From: an uncultured Thermodesulfobacterium sp.
Lineage (GTDB): Bacteria; Desulfobacterota; Thermodesulfobacteria; Thermodesulfobacteriales; Thermodesulfobacteriaceae
Length of the DNA stretch: 64,000 bases
NCBI GenBank assembly: GCA_938091335.1
Contig: CALLJG010000008.1
Span: 29,609 to 93,608, forward strand
Direction: 5' to 3'
The notes beneath the pieces are model-generated. The model saw nothing but the letters and a program-made list of their open reading frames with translations, searched no databases and was not told the DNA's origin. Shown here piece after piece: positions 10,279-20,184 of this stretch. Position 1 is the first letter of the stretch. Every line of letters starts with the position of its first letter. The translations under genes were made by a program, and so were the position numbers.

Positions 10279-11755
10279 TTTTTAAGATTACATAACGTCT
10301 TCCTTTTGAGGTGTTAATACCTAATAGAACTTTTCTAGTTTGTAAAGAAGGAGCCAAAGCTTGAAAAAATTCTTGAAGATTATTAACCCTTTTACGATTT
10401 ACTTCATCAATTACTAAACCTGGAATAAGTCCTGCATAGTCTGCAGGTGTTTCAGGATAAACCTCAGTAATTATAACACCTTTCGTATTTGAAAGTCCTA
10501 ATTTCTTTGCTATCGCAGAATTAATATTATCTACTGCTAATCCCAAAGTTTCTAAAAACTCTTCCAATTCTTTAAATTCTGCCTGAGATATCAAAAAACC
10601 TTCCTTAGGAGCTTCTATTTCTACTGTTAATTCAGTTTCTTTTCCATTTCTTATTACTTTTAGATTTACAGAAGTTCCAGGTTTAGTAAGAAGAACATAA
10701 TTTTTAAGATCATAAGAATTTTTAACAGCTTTTCCATTATATCCTATAATTACATCTTTTTCTTTTATACCCCCTTTTTCTGCAGGTGAACCAGGTTTTA
10801 CTTCTGTTACAAGAGCTCCTTCATTAATTTTTAAACCTAACTCCTTAGCCAAAGATGGTGTCAAATCTTGAAGAGATACTCCCAAAAAACCTCTTTCTAC
10901 TTTTCCTTTAGATTTTAACTGTTCTACTACAGCTTTTACTATATTACTGGGAATTGCAAAACCTATACCCATATAACCGCCTGATCTACTAAAAATAGCA
11001 GTATTCATTCCAATCACTTCTCCTTTTAAATTAAGAAGAGGTCCACCTGAATTTCCTGGATTTATAGCTGCATCAGTCTGAATAAAATCTTCAATGTCAG
11101 AAATTCCTATTCCACTTCTTCCTTTAGCACTTATTACTCCCACAGTAACAGTATGAGAAAGACCAAAAGGATTACCAATAGCAATTACCCATTCTCCAAC
11201 CTTAATTAAATCAGAATTGCCAAGTGGTAAAGTAGGCAAGTCTTTAGCATTCACTTTAAGAAGAGCTATATCTGAAAAAGGATCTGTTCCTATTATTTTT
11301 GCAGAAAAACTTCTTCCGTCTATTAACTTTACAGTAATATTTTGGGCTCCTTGAATGACATGATTGTTAGTGACAATGTATCCATCTGAAGAAATTATAA
11401 ATCCTGAACCTGCTCCCCTTTGTCTATACCGTGGAATAGAGAAAAACTTTTTAAAAAATTCATCCTTAAAAAAATCAAAAGGAAAAACATCACGAGGTAA
11501 TGAAACTATTCTTTCAGTTTCAATATATACCACTGCAGGAGCTGCTTTTTCTGCAACATACGAAAAAGCTTCAGAAAGTTCATAAGCTTTTCCTAAAACC
11601 GAAGAAGAAATATTAGTTCCGTCTTGAGCTATTAATTTTTTGGAACTAAAAATTCCTACTTTATCAACAAATGTTTTAGCAAAAACTCCAAAAATAAAAC
11701 TTAAAAATACTAAAAATATAATTAACCTATATGAATTCATTGAAAGCTTTCTCAT
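10262..11755 (-). CDS. DegP/HtrA (Do family) serine protease with two PDZ domains
   Basis: GSGFIISSDGYIVTNNHVI, DPFSDIALLK, NPGNSGGPLLNLKGEVIG, two PDZ segments. Confidence 0.93.
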   Translation of the reverse strand: MRKLSMNSYRLIIFLVFLSFIFGVFAKTFVDKVGIFSSKKLIAQDGTNISSSVLGKAYELSEAFSYVAEKAAPAVVYIETERIVSLPRDVFPFDFFKDEFFKKFFSIPRYRQRGAGSGFIISSDGYIVTNNHVIQGAQNITVKLIDGRSFSAKIIGTDPFSDIALLKVNAKDLPTLPLGNSDLIKVGEWVIAIGNPFGLSHTVTVGVISAKGRSGIGISDIEDFIQTDAAINPGNSGGPLLNLKGEVIGMNTAIFSRSGGYMGIGFAIPSNIVKAVVEQLKSKGKVERGFLGVSLQDLTPSLAKELGLKINEGALVTEVKPGSPAEKGGIKEKDVIIGYNGKAVKNSYDLKNYVLLTKPGTSVNLKVIRNGKETELTVEIEAPKEGFLISQAEFKELEEFLETLGLAVDNINSAIAKKLGLSNTKGVIITEVYPETPADYAGLIPGLVIDEVNRKRVNNLQEFFQALAPSLQTRKVLLGINTSKGRRYVILKIENEK

Positions 11756-12347
11756 TCTCCTTCCCCTCCTTTTCTAATAGTCTAAATACAACATAATCCA
11801 TAATCTTTTTTAAATTAATCACATCTTCTTTATTATAAAGAATGAGCATTTCAAGAGATTTTTTATCCTCTTCTTCTATCCATTTTTTCCATAACTTAAC
11901 TGCATCATAACCATTTAAGCCCTCAGTTTTACGATAAATACCTAAAACCTTTTCAATCTTTTTCAATCCGCCTTTTATTCCTAATTGCTGCGTTAAAAAA
12001 AACAAATCTATATGAATTAAAGGTGTTTCCAAGAAAGAAAAAGTTTTTTTTATAAAAGGAAGATCAAAGTTTTCTCCTCCAAAACTAATCCAAATAGGAG
12101 TAAATGTAAGAATTTCTAAAGCCTTTTCTAAATTTATGTATTTAATAAAATGGTAATAGTGGGAATTTTTATATATACCGATTAAAGTAATATTATTTCT
12201 TTCTTTTGATAATCCTTCAGTTTCTATATCTAAAAATAAAACTTCTGAAGGAAAATAAAGATAAACTTTCCATAAATTTTGAGAGGAAAGATTTAATTTT
12301 TGAATTTTTTCTCTAAATTCCCTTATTAAATAATTACTTTTGTCCAT
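11727..12347 (-). CDS. ribonuclease H-like 3'-5' exonuclease-fold protein (YprB-like)
   Basis: FLDIETEGLSKERNNITLIGIY, SFGGENFDLPFI, YNKEDVINLKKI. Confidence 0.75.
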   Translation of the reverse strand: MDKSNYLIREFREKIQKLNLSSQNLWKVYLYFPSEVLFLDIETEGLSKERNNITLIGIYKNSHYYHFIKYINLEKALEILTFTPIWISFGGENFDLPFIKKTFSFLETPLIHIDLFFLTQQLGIKGGLKKIEKVLGIYRKTEGLNGYDAVKLWKKWIEEEDKKSLEMLILYNKEDVINLKKIMDYVVFRLLEKEGKENEKAFNEFI

Positions 12348-13236
12348 TTTTAGATTCTTTGTTTTTAAAATTTAAATAAATTTTGGGTTGATATTCTTTA
12401 GAAAGATCTTCTAAAATTTTACCCATAAGTTGTTCTTCTTTTTCTTGAAAACAATCCTCTTTAGCTAATTCCTTAACTTTTTCAAAGGGTAAAATTTTTT
12501 CGGGAAATTTTTCCTCTACTTTTATAATGTGATATCCGTAAGGGGATTTAATTGGTTGACTTATCTCTCCGGCTTTAAGTTGAAAAACTTCTTTTTCAAA
12601 TTCTGGAATGGTTTGACCTTTTTTAATAATCCCCAAATCTCCTCCTTTTTCTCTAGATCCAGTATCATCTGAATAAATTTTAGCTAATTCTTCAAATTTT
12701 GCTCCTTTTAAAAGTTGATTTCTTATTTTATTGGCTTTATTGAGTGCCTCTTCCTGAGTTTTTTTATCAGCCTCTTTGGGAACATAAATTAAAATATGTT
12801 TAATATGAACACTTTCTGGCTCTTTATATTTTTCCTTATTTTTTTCATAATATTCTTTTATTTCTTTCTCAGTTATTTCTAATTTTTGTACTTTTTTTTC
12901 AAAATACTTTTTGGCTAAAAGCATTTTCTCTAATTCTACAAGTTCTTTTTTTATTTCTGGATCATTTTCTAATCCTTTATTTTTAGCTTCAAGAGCTAAC
13001 ATAGAAATCTGAATCCATCTATTAATCAAAGTTTTTATTATTTCATCTCTAAACTCTGGATTAGAATTTAAAAGTTGTTGAATTTGAGAATCTCTTTCTA
13101 TTAATTCATTTAAATCTTTCTCATATAATTTATAAGGTCCTACTTCAGCTACAATTTTTCCTTCATCTGCTAAAATTATTGATAAATTAAATACTATACT
13201 TAATCCTATCAAAATAAAAATAAATAGTTTTTTCAT
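12334..13236 (-). CDS. PpiC-type peptidyl-prolyl cis-trans isomerase
   Basis: Parvulin motif VHIKHILIYVPKEA...FEELAKIYSDDTGSREKGGDLGIIKKGQTIPEFEKEVFQLKAGEISQPIKSPYGYHIIKV. Confidence 0.88.
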   Translation of the reverse strand: MKKLFIFILIGLSIVFNLSIILADEGKIVAEVGPYKLYEKDLNELIERDSQIQQLLNSNPEFRDEIIKTLINRWIQISMLALEAKNKGLENDPEIKKELVELEKMLLAKKYFEKKVQKLEITEKEIKEYYEKNKEKYKEPESVHIKHILIYVPKEADKKTQEEALNKANKIRNQLLKGAKFEELAKIYSDDTGSREKGGDLGIIKKGQTIPEFEKEVFQLKAGEISQPIKSPYGYHIIKVEEKFPEKILPFEKVKELAKEDCFQEKEEQLMGKILEDLSKEYQPKIYLNFKNKESKNGQK

Positions 13237-13253
13237 AAAATTAATTCCTCCTA

Positions 13254-14030
13254 TTATTTTATTTTTGTTTCTGGCGGAAAATAGCCAGGACCAGCCACTT
13301 TCCCCGGATAAATAATAGACTTTTTCCCAAATAAAGTACCTGGTTGTAAAACTACATTACATCCAGTCTGACTTTTATCACCTAAAATAGCACCTAACTT
13401 TTTCAAACCAGTATTAAATGTTTTTTTGTTAATTGTTAAAATTATTTCTTTTTTTGAAAATTTCAAGTTAGCAAGTTTAGTACCTGCTCCAAGATTTACC
13501 TCTTTTCCTAAAATACTATCCCCCACATAAGCAAAATGAGCAGCTTTAGCATAACTTAAAATAATACTATTTTTTACTTCAGTAGCATGACCTATTATAG
13601 CTTTTTCACCTGTATATACATTTCCTCTAATATAAGCTCCTTGTCTTATTTGTGTTCCTTTAGAAAAGTAAGCCGGAGTAAATATTACAGCAAAAGGTTC
13701 TACTATCACATTTTTTTCAAAAAAAATTTTTTTACCCATTAACACAGAACCAGCTTTTAAAATAGCTCCTTCCATTTTTTGTCCTTGAAAATAATAATCT
13801 TCCTGATAAATCTCTATCTCTTTTAAAGGAATAACTTCTCCTTCAGATGTAAAAAATAAACTTTCTTGAAGAGGAACTTCTATTGGAATATTTTTATTTA
13901 TTTCAGCAATATTATCTAAAAGATATTCCTTTAAATATTTTAATGATTCCCAAGGAAAAGCATTTTTAAAAAGGGTATTTATTTTTTCCTTTTCTAAATC
14001 TTCAAAAAAACAATCTAAAGTTATTTCCAT
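13254..14030 (-). CDS. left-handed beta-helix (hexapeptide repeat) protein, GlmU C-domain-like
   Basis: Hexapeptide-repeat pattern and GHATEVKNSIILSYAKAAHFAYVGDSILGKEVNLGAGTKLAN. Confidence 0.75.
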   Translation of the reverse strand: MEITLDCFFEDLEKEKINTLFKNAFPWESLKYLKEYLLDNIAEINKNIPIEVPLQESLFFTSEGEVIPLKEIEIYQEDYYFQGQKMEGAILKAGSVLMGKKIFFEKNVIVEPFAVIFTPAYFSKGTQIRQGAYIRGNVYTGEKAIIGHATEVKNSIILSYAKAAHFAYVGDSILGKEVNLGAGTKLANLKFSKKEIILTINKKTFNTGLKKLGAILGDKSQTGCNVVLQPGTLFGKKSIIYPGKVAGPGYFPPETKIK

Positions 14031-14104
14031 ATGGTTAACTATTATAACCTACCCAAAAATCTTGTCAAAATAAATTTTTTGATTAAATTTATAAATAAAC
14101 TTTT

Positions 14105-14178
14105 GCCCCTGTAGCTCAATAGGAAAGAGCAGCGGCCTTCTAAGCCGTAGGTTGGGGGTTCGAGTCCCTCCAGGGGCA
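14105..14178 (+). tRNA. tRNA-Arg(UCU)
   Basis: GCCCCTG acceptor pairs CAGGGGC; D arm GCTC..GAGC; anticodon stem GCGGC/GCCGT with loop CTTCTAA (anticodon TCT); T arm GGGGGTTCGAGTCCCTC. Confidence 0.93.
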
Positions 14179-14196
14179 TTTTATGGAGGTAAAATA

Positions 14197-14421
14197 ATGA
14201 AAAAGGGTATCCATCCTCAGTATTATTCCGATGCTATAGTAAAATGTGCTTGTGGAAATGAATTTACAGTAGGATCTACCAAAAAAGAAATTAAAGTCGA
14301 AATCTGTTCTAAATGCCATCCATTTTTTACAGGAGAATTAAAGTTTATTGATACTGAAGGAAGAATTGAAAAATTTATGAAAAAATATGAAGATTTTTAT
14401 GGTTCTCAAAAAGAAAAATAA
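14197..14421 (+). CDS. rpmE: 50S ribosomal protein L31 (zinc-type)
   Basis: [10 protein letters not shown]...[30 protein letters not shown]; start moved from 14152, which lies inside the tRNA, to ATG 14197 with upstream GGAGGT. Confidence 0.93.
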   Translation: MKKGIHPQYYSDAIVKCACGNEFTVGSTKKEIKVEICSKCHPFFTGELKFIDTEGRIEKFMKKYEDFYGSQKEK

Positions 14422-14426
14422 ATTTT

Positions 14427-15533
14427 ATGGGACTTGCAAAATTATATTTCACTAAATTGGAAAATTTAGAAAAGAATTTTGAAGAAATTTCAGCTAAACT
14501 TACAGATCCTTCTATAATTTCTGACAGAGAAACCTATACAAAATTAGCCAAAGAACATTCAGAACTTTCAGAAATAGTGGATACCTTCAGGGAATATAAA
14601 AAAATACTTCATCAAATAGAAGAAAATAAAAAAATCATAGAAGAAGAGACAGATGAAGAATTAATAGAATTGGCAAAAGAGGAACTAAAAAATTTAGAAT
14701 CCCATTTAGAAAATCTTGAAAAAAAATTACCAATTCTTCTTTTACCTAAGGATCCTAATGATGAAAAAAACGTTATTTTAGAAATTAGAGCAGGTGCAGG
14801 TGGAGAAGAAGCTGCACTTTTTGCAGCTGAACTTTTAAGAATGTATCAAAGATATGCTGAAAAGAAAGGATGGAAATTGGAAATACTTGACGCTAATGAA
14901 ACTGGTTTAGGAGGCTTAAAAGAAGTTATAGCCAAAATAGAAGGAAAAGGGGCTTATAGTAGATTAAAATACGAAAGTGGAGTTCATAGAGTTCAAAGAG
15001 TACCTATAACTGAATCTTCAGGAAGAATTCATACTTCTACAGTTACTGTGGCTGTTTTACCAGAAGTTGATGAGGTAACTATAGAAATTCGTCCTGAAGA
15101 TTTAAAAATAGAAACTATGAGAGCAAGTGGGCATGGAGGGCAACATGTTAATAAAACAGAAACTGCAGTAAGAATTACTCATATTCCTACTGGAATAGTA
15201 GTAACCTGTCAAAATGAAAGAAGTCAATATCAAAATAAAATAACTGCATTAAAAATTTTAAGAGCAAAACTTTATGAACTAGCTCAGAGAGAACAAAATG
15301 AAAAGATTCAAAAAGAAAGGAAATCTCAAGTAGGAACAGGGGAAAGAAGCGAAAAAATTCGCACTTATAATTATCCTCAAAATAGGATAACTGATCATCG
15401 TATAGGTTTAACTGTTTATAATCTTCCTCAAGTGTTAGACGGAGAATTAGATGAATTTATAGAAGCTCTTATTACTTATTATAGAACAGAAGCTTTAAAG
15501 CGAGAAGAAGCAAAATTAAGTTTAGTTGCTTAA
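14427..15533 (+). CDS. prfA: peptide chain release factor 1
   Basis: [68 protein letters not shown]. Confidence 0.95.
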   Translation: MGLAKLYFTKLENLEKNFEEISAKLTDPSIISDRETYTKLAKEHSELSEIVDTFREYKKILHQIEENKKIIEEETDEELIELAKEELKNLESHLENLEKKLPILLLPKDPNDEKNVILEIRAGAGGEEAALFAAELLRMYQRYAEKKGWKLEILDANETGLGGLKEVIAKIEGKGAYSRLKYESGVHRVQRVPITESSGRIHTSTVTVAVLPEVDEVTIEIRPEDLKIETMRASGHGGQHVNKTETAVRITHIPTGIVVTCQNERSQYQNKITALKILRAKLYELAQREQNEKIQKERKSQVGTGERSEKIRTYNYPQNRITDHRIGLTVYNLPQVLDGELDEFIEALITYYRTEALKREEAKLSLVA

Positions 15534-15887
15534 ATGATTTCCCATTATAGTTTCGGATTACTTATTTTTAAAAATCAGACCTTTAATAAGGATCTTATAA
15601 TCATTAAGACTTCTAATAAAGAAAAAATTTTACCTAACTGGTGGAGAAAAGAAGGGCATAGATTACAAATTGAAGATTTAGAAGAAGTTTGGAAAGAACC
15701 TATAGAATTTCTAATTATTGGAACAGGAGCTAGTGGATTAATGAAAGTTGATAAGGAAGTTGAAAAAAAAGCAAAAAAATTAAATATAAAAATAGAAACT
15801 TATCTTACAAATAAAGCTATCAACAGATTTAATGAACTTTATTCTTCCAATAATTTATTAGCTGGAGCTTTTCATCTAACTTGTTAA
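15534..15887 (+). CDS. Mth938-like domain (DUF498/NDUFAF3-like) protein
   Basis: PEFLIIGTGASGLM-type motif (EFLIIGTGASGLMKV), NELYSSNNLLAGAFHLTC. Confidence 0.75.
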   Translation: MISHYSFGLLIFKNQTFNKDLIIIKTSNKEKILPNWWRKEGHRLQIEDLEEVWKEPIEFLIIGTGASGLMKVDKEVEKKAKKLNIKIETYLTNKAINRFNELYSSNNLLAGAFHLTC

Positions 15888-15888
15888 T

Positions 15889-16962
15889 TTATTCCCATCT
15901 CCAGGGATTGTCTTTTGATTCTGGTTTTTGCAAATAAGATGAACTTTGAGGTAAAGAAGGAGGTAAAGTGTTGTTTACCTCAGGGGAAGAAACAGATTGA
16001 ATAACTTGTTGATTTTGAGGAGTCTGAGTAACAGGTACTACCTGAGTAGGATATAAAAGGGGTTTTTCTTTTTCACCAAAAGGCCATATTCGAGACCAAA
16101 CTTTTGAAAGAAATCCCTCTTTTTGAGAATAGTAGTAATAAGCAGGTGGTGGAGAATAAGGATAATAAGGTTGTGGAGGATAAACAGGAGGATAATTAGA
16201 AAAATTAGAAGTTGTAGCATTTTTGCTCTTTTCCTCTTCCTCTTTAGCCCATCCTATAGTTCCTGTAGATAAATCAATCACTAAATTTTTAGTTAATCCT
16301 TCTATAAAGGGTTCTCCATAAGGATTTTTTGCTCTTGTTACTACCGGCTTTGTCTCACGAGGTGTGGTAGGGTAAAGATAGGGAGCATAATAGTAATACC
16401 CTCTTTCAGGATGTTCCTTTCCGAAACCGTACGGCGCCATTACATAGTAAGGTTCTTCCTGATAAAAATCTTCCTCTTTTCCTTCAATATATTTTTTAGC
16501 TTTTCTTGCAAACCTTCCAAGCTGAGGAATAATTTCTGAGACATTTTTTACTTCTTGGAAAAATTGAGCAGGTTTTTTCTCCTCTGATAAATCTAAGATT
16601 TGAGCATCTATACTAACTGCCTCTCCTAAAACAGTTACACTTCCCCATATTACATAATCGGATTTAAATTTAATCCCAAAATCTTTAGCTAACTCTTTAT
16701 TTATTTTTTCATAATTTTTAAGCTCCTCTTTTACTTTTTCCATCTCTATTATCTCAATTTTTGATGGAACAAATAAGCGACTAACTAACATTCCAGGTAT
16801 GGCATCTTTTAAGTAATAATATTCTTGAGAAGAATAAACCTCAAAAGGTAAAATCAAAACCTTTTTAGAAACTATTGTATTTTCTTGAGCCCAATTTTTA
16901 GAAAAACATAAAAAAAGACCTAAGATTAAAAAAAATAAAACTTTTTTCATAAATATCACCAC
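15889..16962 (-). CDS. secreted protein with CsgG/TolB-N-like N-terminal region and Pro/Tyr-rich C-terminus
   Basis: Signal peptide; VLILPFEVYSSQEYYYLKDAIPGMLVSRL...GSVTVLGEAVSIDAQILDL; PPVYPPQPYYPYSPPPAYYYY. Confidence 0.5.
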   Translation of the reverse strand: MVIFMKKVLFFLILGLFLCFSKNWAQENTIVSKKVLILPFEVYSSQEYYYLKDAIPGMLVSRLFVPSKIEIIEMEKVKEELKNYEKINKELAKDFGIKFKSDYVIWGSVTVLGEAVSIDAQILDLSEEKKPAQFFQEVKNVSEIIPQLGRFARKAKKYIEGKEEDFYQEEPYYVMAPYGFGKEHPERGYYYYAPYLYPTTPRETKPVVTRAKNPYGEPFIEGLTKNLVIDLSTGTIGWAKEEEEKSKNATTSNFSNYPPVYPPQPYYPYSPPPAYYYYSQKEGFLSKVWSRIWPFGEKEKPLLYPTQVVPVTQTPQNQQVIQSVSSPEVNNTLPPSLPQSSSYLQKPESKDNPWRWE

Positions 16963-17085
16963 CTTTTTAACAAGTAAAGTAATAAAATAATAACCTATTT
17001 TAAAAATTTTGTCAAAATATAAAAAGCTATCAAAAATTTCAATCTTTGTTATATTTATACAAATAAATATGTAAGGAGGGGAAAA

Positions 17086-17493
17086 ATGAAAGTGGTGATA
17101 GCTTATGATGGATCTAAAGATTCTAAAGAAGGATTAAAAATAGCTCAAAAATTTTTAAAAGAAATGATTGATGAAGTAACTCTTCTTTATATAGTTCGTA
17201 AAAGAGAAGAAATGAAAAAAGAGGAAGAAGAAAAAGAAATAGAAAAAGCTAAAAAACTTTTAGACGAAGCTAAAAATGAACTGAAGGATGCCTTTAAGAT
17301 AAAAACTGAGATAATTTTAGATTATTCTATAGCTGAAGCAATTCTTCAATTTGTAGAAAAAGAAGAAGCTGATCTTTTAGTTATGGGAGCACGGGGAGTA
17401 AGACCTGATATCATTAGATATACCTTAGGTAGTACAGCAGCAAAAGTAGTTAATTTTGCTCCTTGTTCTATATATATTGCTAAGAAAAAATAA
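17086..17493 (+). CDS. universal stress protein (UspA family)
   Basis: MKVVIAYDGSKDSKEGLKIA...ADLLVMGARGVRPDIIRYTLGSTAAKVVNFAPCSIYI. Confidence 0.92.
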   Translation: MKVVIAYDGSKDSKEGLKIAQKFLKEMIDEVTLLYIVRKREEMKKEEEEKEIEKAKKLLDEAKNELKDAFKIKTEIILDYSIAEAILQFVEKEEADLLVMGARGVRPDIIRYTLGSTAAKVVNFAPCSIYIAKKK

Positions 17494-17498
17494 AAATA

Positions 17499-18323
17499 AT
17501 GGCAAATTTATTCCTTTTTCTATCTTTTTTTATTTATTTAATTTGTTGGATAGGATTTGGTTTTTATTTTAAAACGATGAAAAAAGAGGTTTTAAGGTAT
17601 GCACAGGGAATTTTAATTTTAGGATTTTTCTCTCACTCACTTTTTTGGATAATAAAACTTTATGAAATATTTTCTTTATCAATTCTTTCTTTTAAGGATG
17701 TTTTAAATTTTGTCTCTTGGGAACTTATTCTTATATATTTCTTTTTTTCTTTTTCTCCTTTAGAAATTTTTACAGCAGGCTTTTTTTTGCTTCCCATGGT
17801 ATTAGTAATTTTTGGTATTTCTTATCTTTTCCCTCAACAAATATTTTCTCCTTTTAGTCCGCATTTTAAAACTCTTTGGTTTCCTATACATGCACTAACG
17901 GGCCTATTGTCTCATGGTTTTTTATTATTTGGGGTTAATGTGTCAATTATGTATCTTTTACAGGAAAGAGAAATTAAGAAAAAACAACTAGGGATTTTTT
18001 TTAAAAAACTTCCACCTCTTGAATATTTAGACAGAGTTAATGAAAAATGTCTCTATTTAGGATTTATTCTTTTATCTTTAGCTATAATAAGTGGAGCTAT
18101 TTGGAGTGAATCAGCTTTTGGAAATTATTGGAGATGGTCTCCTAAGGAAGTTATTACCTTGGTTTTATGGTTTATTTATGCTATTTTAATTCATCAAAGA
18201 GTTTTGATTGGTTGGAGAGGTAAAAAAGCAGCTTATATGTTTTTAGTAGGGTTTAGCCTATGGTGTATTAGTTTTTTTGTGATAAATTTATTTTCTAAAG
18301 GATTTCATACTTATGGCTTTTGA
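17499..18323 (+). CDS. cytochrome c assembly protein (CcsA/HemX family)
   Basis: Polytopic; AFGNYWRWSPKEVITLVLWFIYAILIHQR tryptophan-rich motif; next to hemA. Confidence 0.85.
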   Translation: MANLFLFLSFFIYLICWIGFGFYFKTMKKEVLRYAQGILILGFFSHSLFWIIKLYEIFSLSILSFKDVLNFVSWELILIYFFFSFSPLEIFTAGFFLLPMVLVIFGISYLFPQQIFSPFSPHFKTLWFPIHALTGLLSHGFLLFGVNVSIMYLLQEREIKKKQLGIFFKKLPPLEYLDRVNEKCLYLGFILLSLAIISGAIWSESAFGNYWRWSPKEVITLVLWFIYAILIHQRVLIGWRGKKAAYMFLVGFSLWCISFFVINLFSKGFHTYGF

Positions 18324-19686
18324 TATAACTATCCTTTTAATTGGATTGAATCATAAAACTGCTCCTGTAGAGATTAGAGAAAAATTATCTTTTAAAAACT
18401 TCCCTTATCATCCTTTAGAAAAACTAAAAAATGATTTTCTTCCCTTTAAAGAAGCTTATTTTTTATCTACTTGTAATCGAGTAGAGTTTTGCTTTATCTT
18501 AGAAAATTCCAAAAAAGATAAATTTTTAGACAATTTTATCTCTTTTTTGGAAAAAGAGGTTCTTTTACCATGGAATGAATTAAGTCAACATATCTATTTT
18601 TTGGAAAATGAAGAAGCTGTAAAACATCTTTTTGAAGTTGCCTGCGGACTTGATTCAATGGTAATAGGAGAGCCTCAAATTTTAGGGCAAATAAAAGAAG
18701 CCTATAAGGAGGCTTTAAACTTCAAAACATCTGGAATTATTTTAAATAGATTATTTCACAGATGTTTTTTTGTAGCTAAAAGAGTAAGAACAGAAACAGG
18801 AATTGGAGGAGGAGCAGTCTCTATAAGTTATGCTGCATATGGACTTGCTAAAAAAATTCTTGGTTCTCTAAGAGAAAAAAATTTACTTTTATTAGGTGCA
18901 GGAGAAATGGCTGAACTTGCTTGTATGCACTTTCTTTCTGGAGGTATTAAAAAAATATTAATTGCTAACAGAACCCTTTCAAAGGCTTTAGAACTTGCTG
19001 AAAAATTTAAAGGGTATGCATATTCTTTGGATGAATTACCAACAGCCTTAACTTTAGCAGATATCGTAATTTCATCTACTTCTGCACCATCTTATATTAT
19101 AACCAAAAATTTAGTTGCTTCTGTTTTAAAACCAAGAAAATATAAACCTTTATTTATAATCGATATAGCAGTACCAAGAAATGTAGAACCAGAAGTTAAT
19201 AAATTAGAAAATGTTTTTCTTTATAATATAGATGATCTTAAATCAGTAGTGGAGGAAAATTTAAAAGAAAGACAAAAAGAAGCACTTAGAGCTAAAATTA
19301 TTCTAGAAGAGGAGGTTTTTAAATTTCAAAAATGGCTTAAAGAATTAGATTTTTATCCCACTTTAAAAGCTTTAACTGAAAAAGCTGAAATTATTAGAGA
19401 AAAAGAACTTTCAAAAACCTTAAAAAAACTTAAAAACTTATCTAAAGAAGAAATAGAAGCTATTGAAATTTTAACTCGTTCTTTAATTCAAAAACTCTTA
19501 TATTATCCTATAAATTTTATTAAAAAAAGTTATCATGAAGAGGGCAAATATGCAATAAGCCTAATAAGGCAAATTTTTGAGCTTGACGAACCTTTCAAAG
19601 AAGTAAGTGACAGTGAACTTGAAGAATTATTTAACATTTCAGAAAAGAATAAAATTTCTGAACAAAAAAAGGAATTGATCCAATAA
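18313..19686 (+). CDS. hemA: glutamyl-tRNA reductase
   Basis: GLNHKTAPVEIREKLSF, LSTCNRVEFCF, CGLDSMVIGEPQILGQIKEAY. Confidence 0.95.
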   Translation: MAFDITILLIGLNHKTAPVEIREKLSFKNFPYHPLEKLKNDFLPFKEAYFLSTCNRVEFCFILENSKKDKFLDNFISFLEKEVLLPWNELSQHIYFLENEEAVKHLFEVACGLDSMVIGEPQILGQIKEAYKEALNFKTSGIILNRLFHRCFFVAKRVRTETGIGGGAVSISYAAYGLAKKILGSLREKNLLLLGAGEMAELACMHFLSGGIKKILIANRTLSKALELAEKFKGYAYSLDELPTALTLADIVISSTSAPSYIITKNLVASVLKPRKYKPLFIIDIAVPRNVEPEVNKLENVFLYNIDDLKSVVEENLKERQKEALRAKIILEEEVFKFQKWLKELDFYPTLKALTEKAEIIREKELSKTLKKLKNLSKEEIEAIEILTRSLIQKLLYYPINFIKKSYHEEGKYAISLIRQIFELDEPFKEVSDSELEELFNISEKNKISEQKKELIQ

Positions 19687-19693
19687 AAATAAA

Positions 19694-20116
19694 TTAAAAG
19701 GGAATATCTTCATCTTCAAAATCTTCTTCTAAATTTTGTGAATTCATTTCTTCTGAAAAATTAATTTTCTTTTCTTCTAATTCTGAGGATAACCTTTTTT
19801 CCAAAATTTGAAGATTATTAGCTACTATTTCAGTAACATATCTTTGAAATCCTTGTTTATCTTCAAACTTTCTAGTTCTAAGCTTGCCTTCTATGTAAAC
19901 TCTAATACCTTTAGATAAATACTCTCCACAAAATTCTGCCAATTTTCCAAAGGCTACTATCCTATGCCATTCAGTAAGCACTTCTTTTTCTCCATTTCTA
20001 ATTATCACTTCATTAGTCGCTATCCTAAAAGTAGCTATTGGTTTCCCATCTAAAGTATATCTAATCTCAGGATCTGCCCCGAGTCTTCCTATTAAAATAA
20101 CTTTGTTTACACTCAT
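19694..20116 (-). CDS. ssb: single-stranded DNA-binding protein
   Basis: NKVILIGRLGADPEIRYT...TEWHRIVAFGKLAE...C-terminal EDEDIPF tip. Confidence 0.94.
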   Translation of the reverse strand: MSVNKVILIGRLGADPEIRYTLDGKPIATFRIATNEVIIRNGEKEVLTEWHRIVAFGKLAEFCGEYLSKGIRVYIEGKLRTRKFEDKQGFQRYVTEIVANNLQILEKRLSSELEEKKINFSEEMNSQNLEEDFEDEDIPF

Positions 20117-20184
20117 TATTGTTTTATAATAGAGCAGTTTTAATTTTTTTCAATTTATATTAAATTAAAATATCTTAAAAAAAT

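Noticed and set aside
11364-11585. Plus-strand ORF inside the degP-like gene
   Set aside because: Antisense to a well-supported CDS, no recognisable domain.
9334-13236. Unusual cluster of SurA, DegP and PpiC genes
   Set aside because: Envelope folding factors often cluster; ordinary gene content.
14152-14196. N-terminal extension of the L31 ORF ([15 protein letters not shown])
   Set aside because: Lies inside and just after tRNA-Arg; the SD and L31 homology support the start at 14197.
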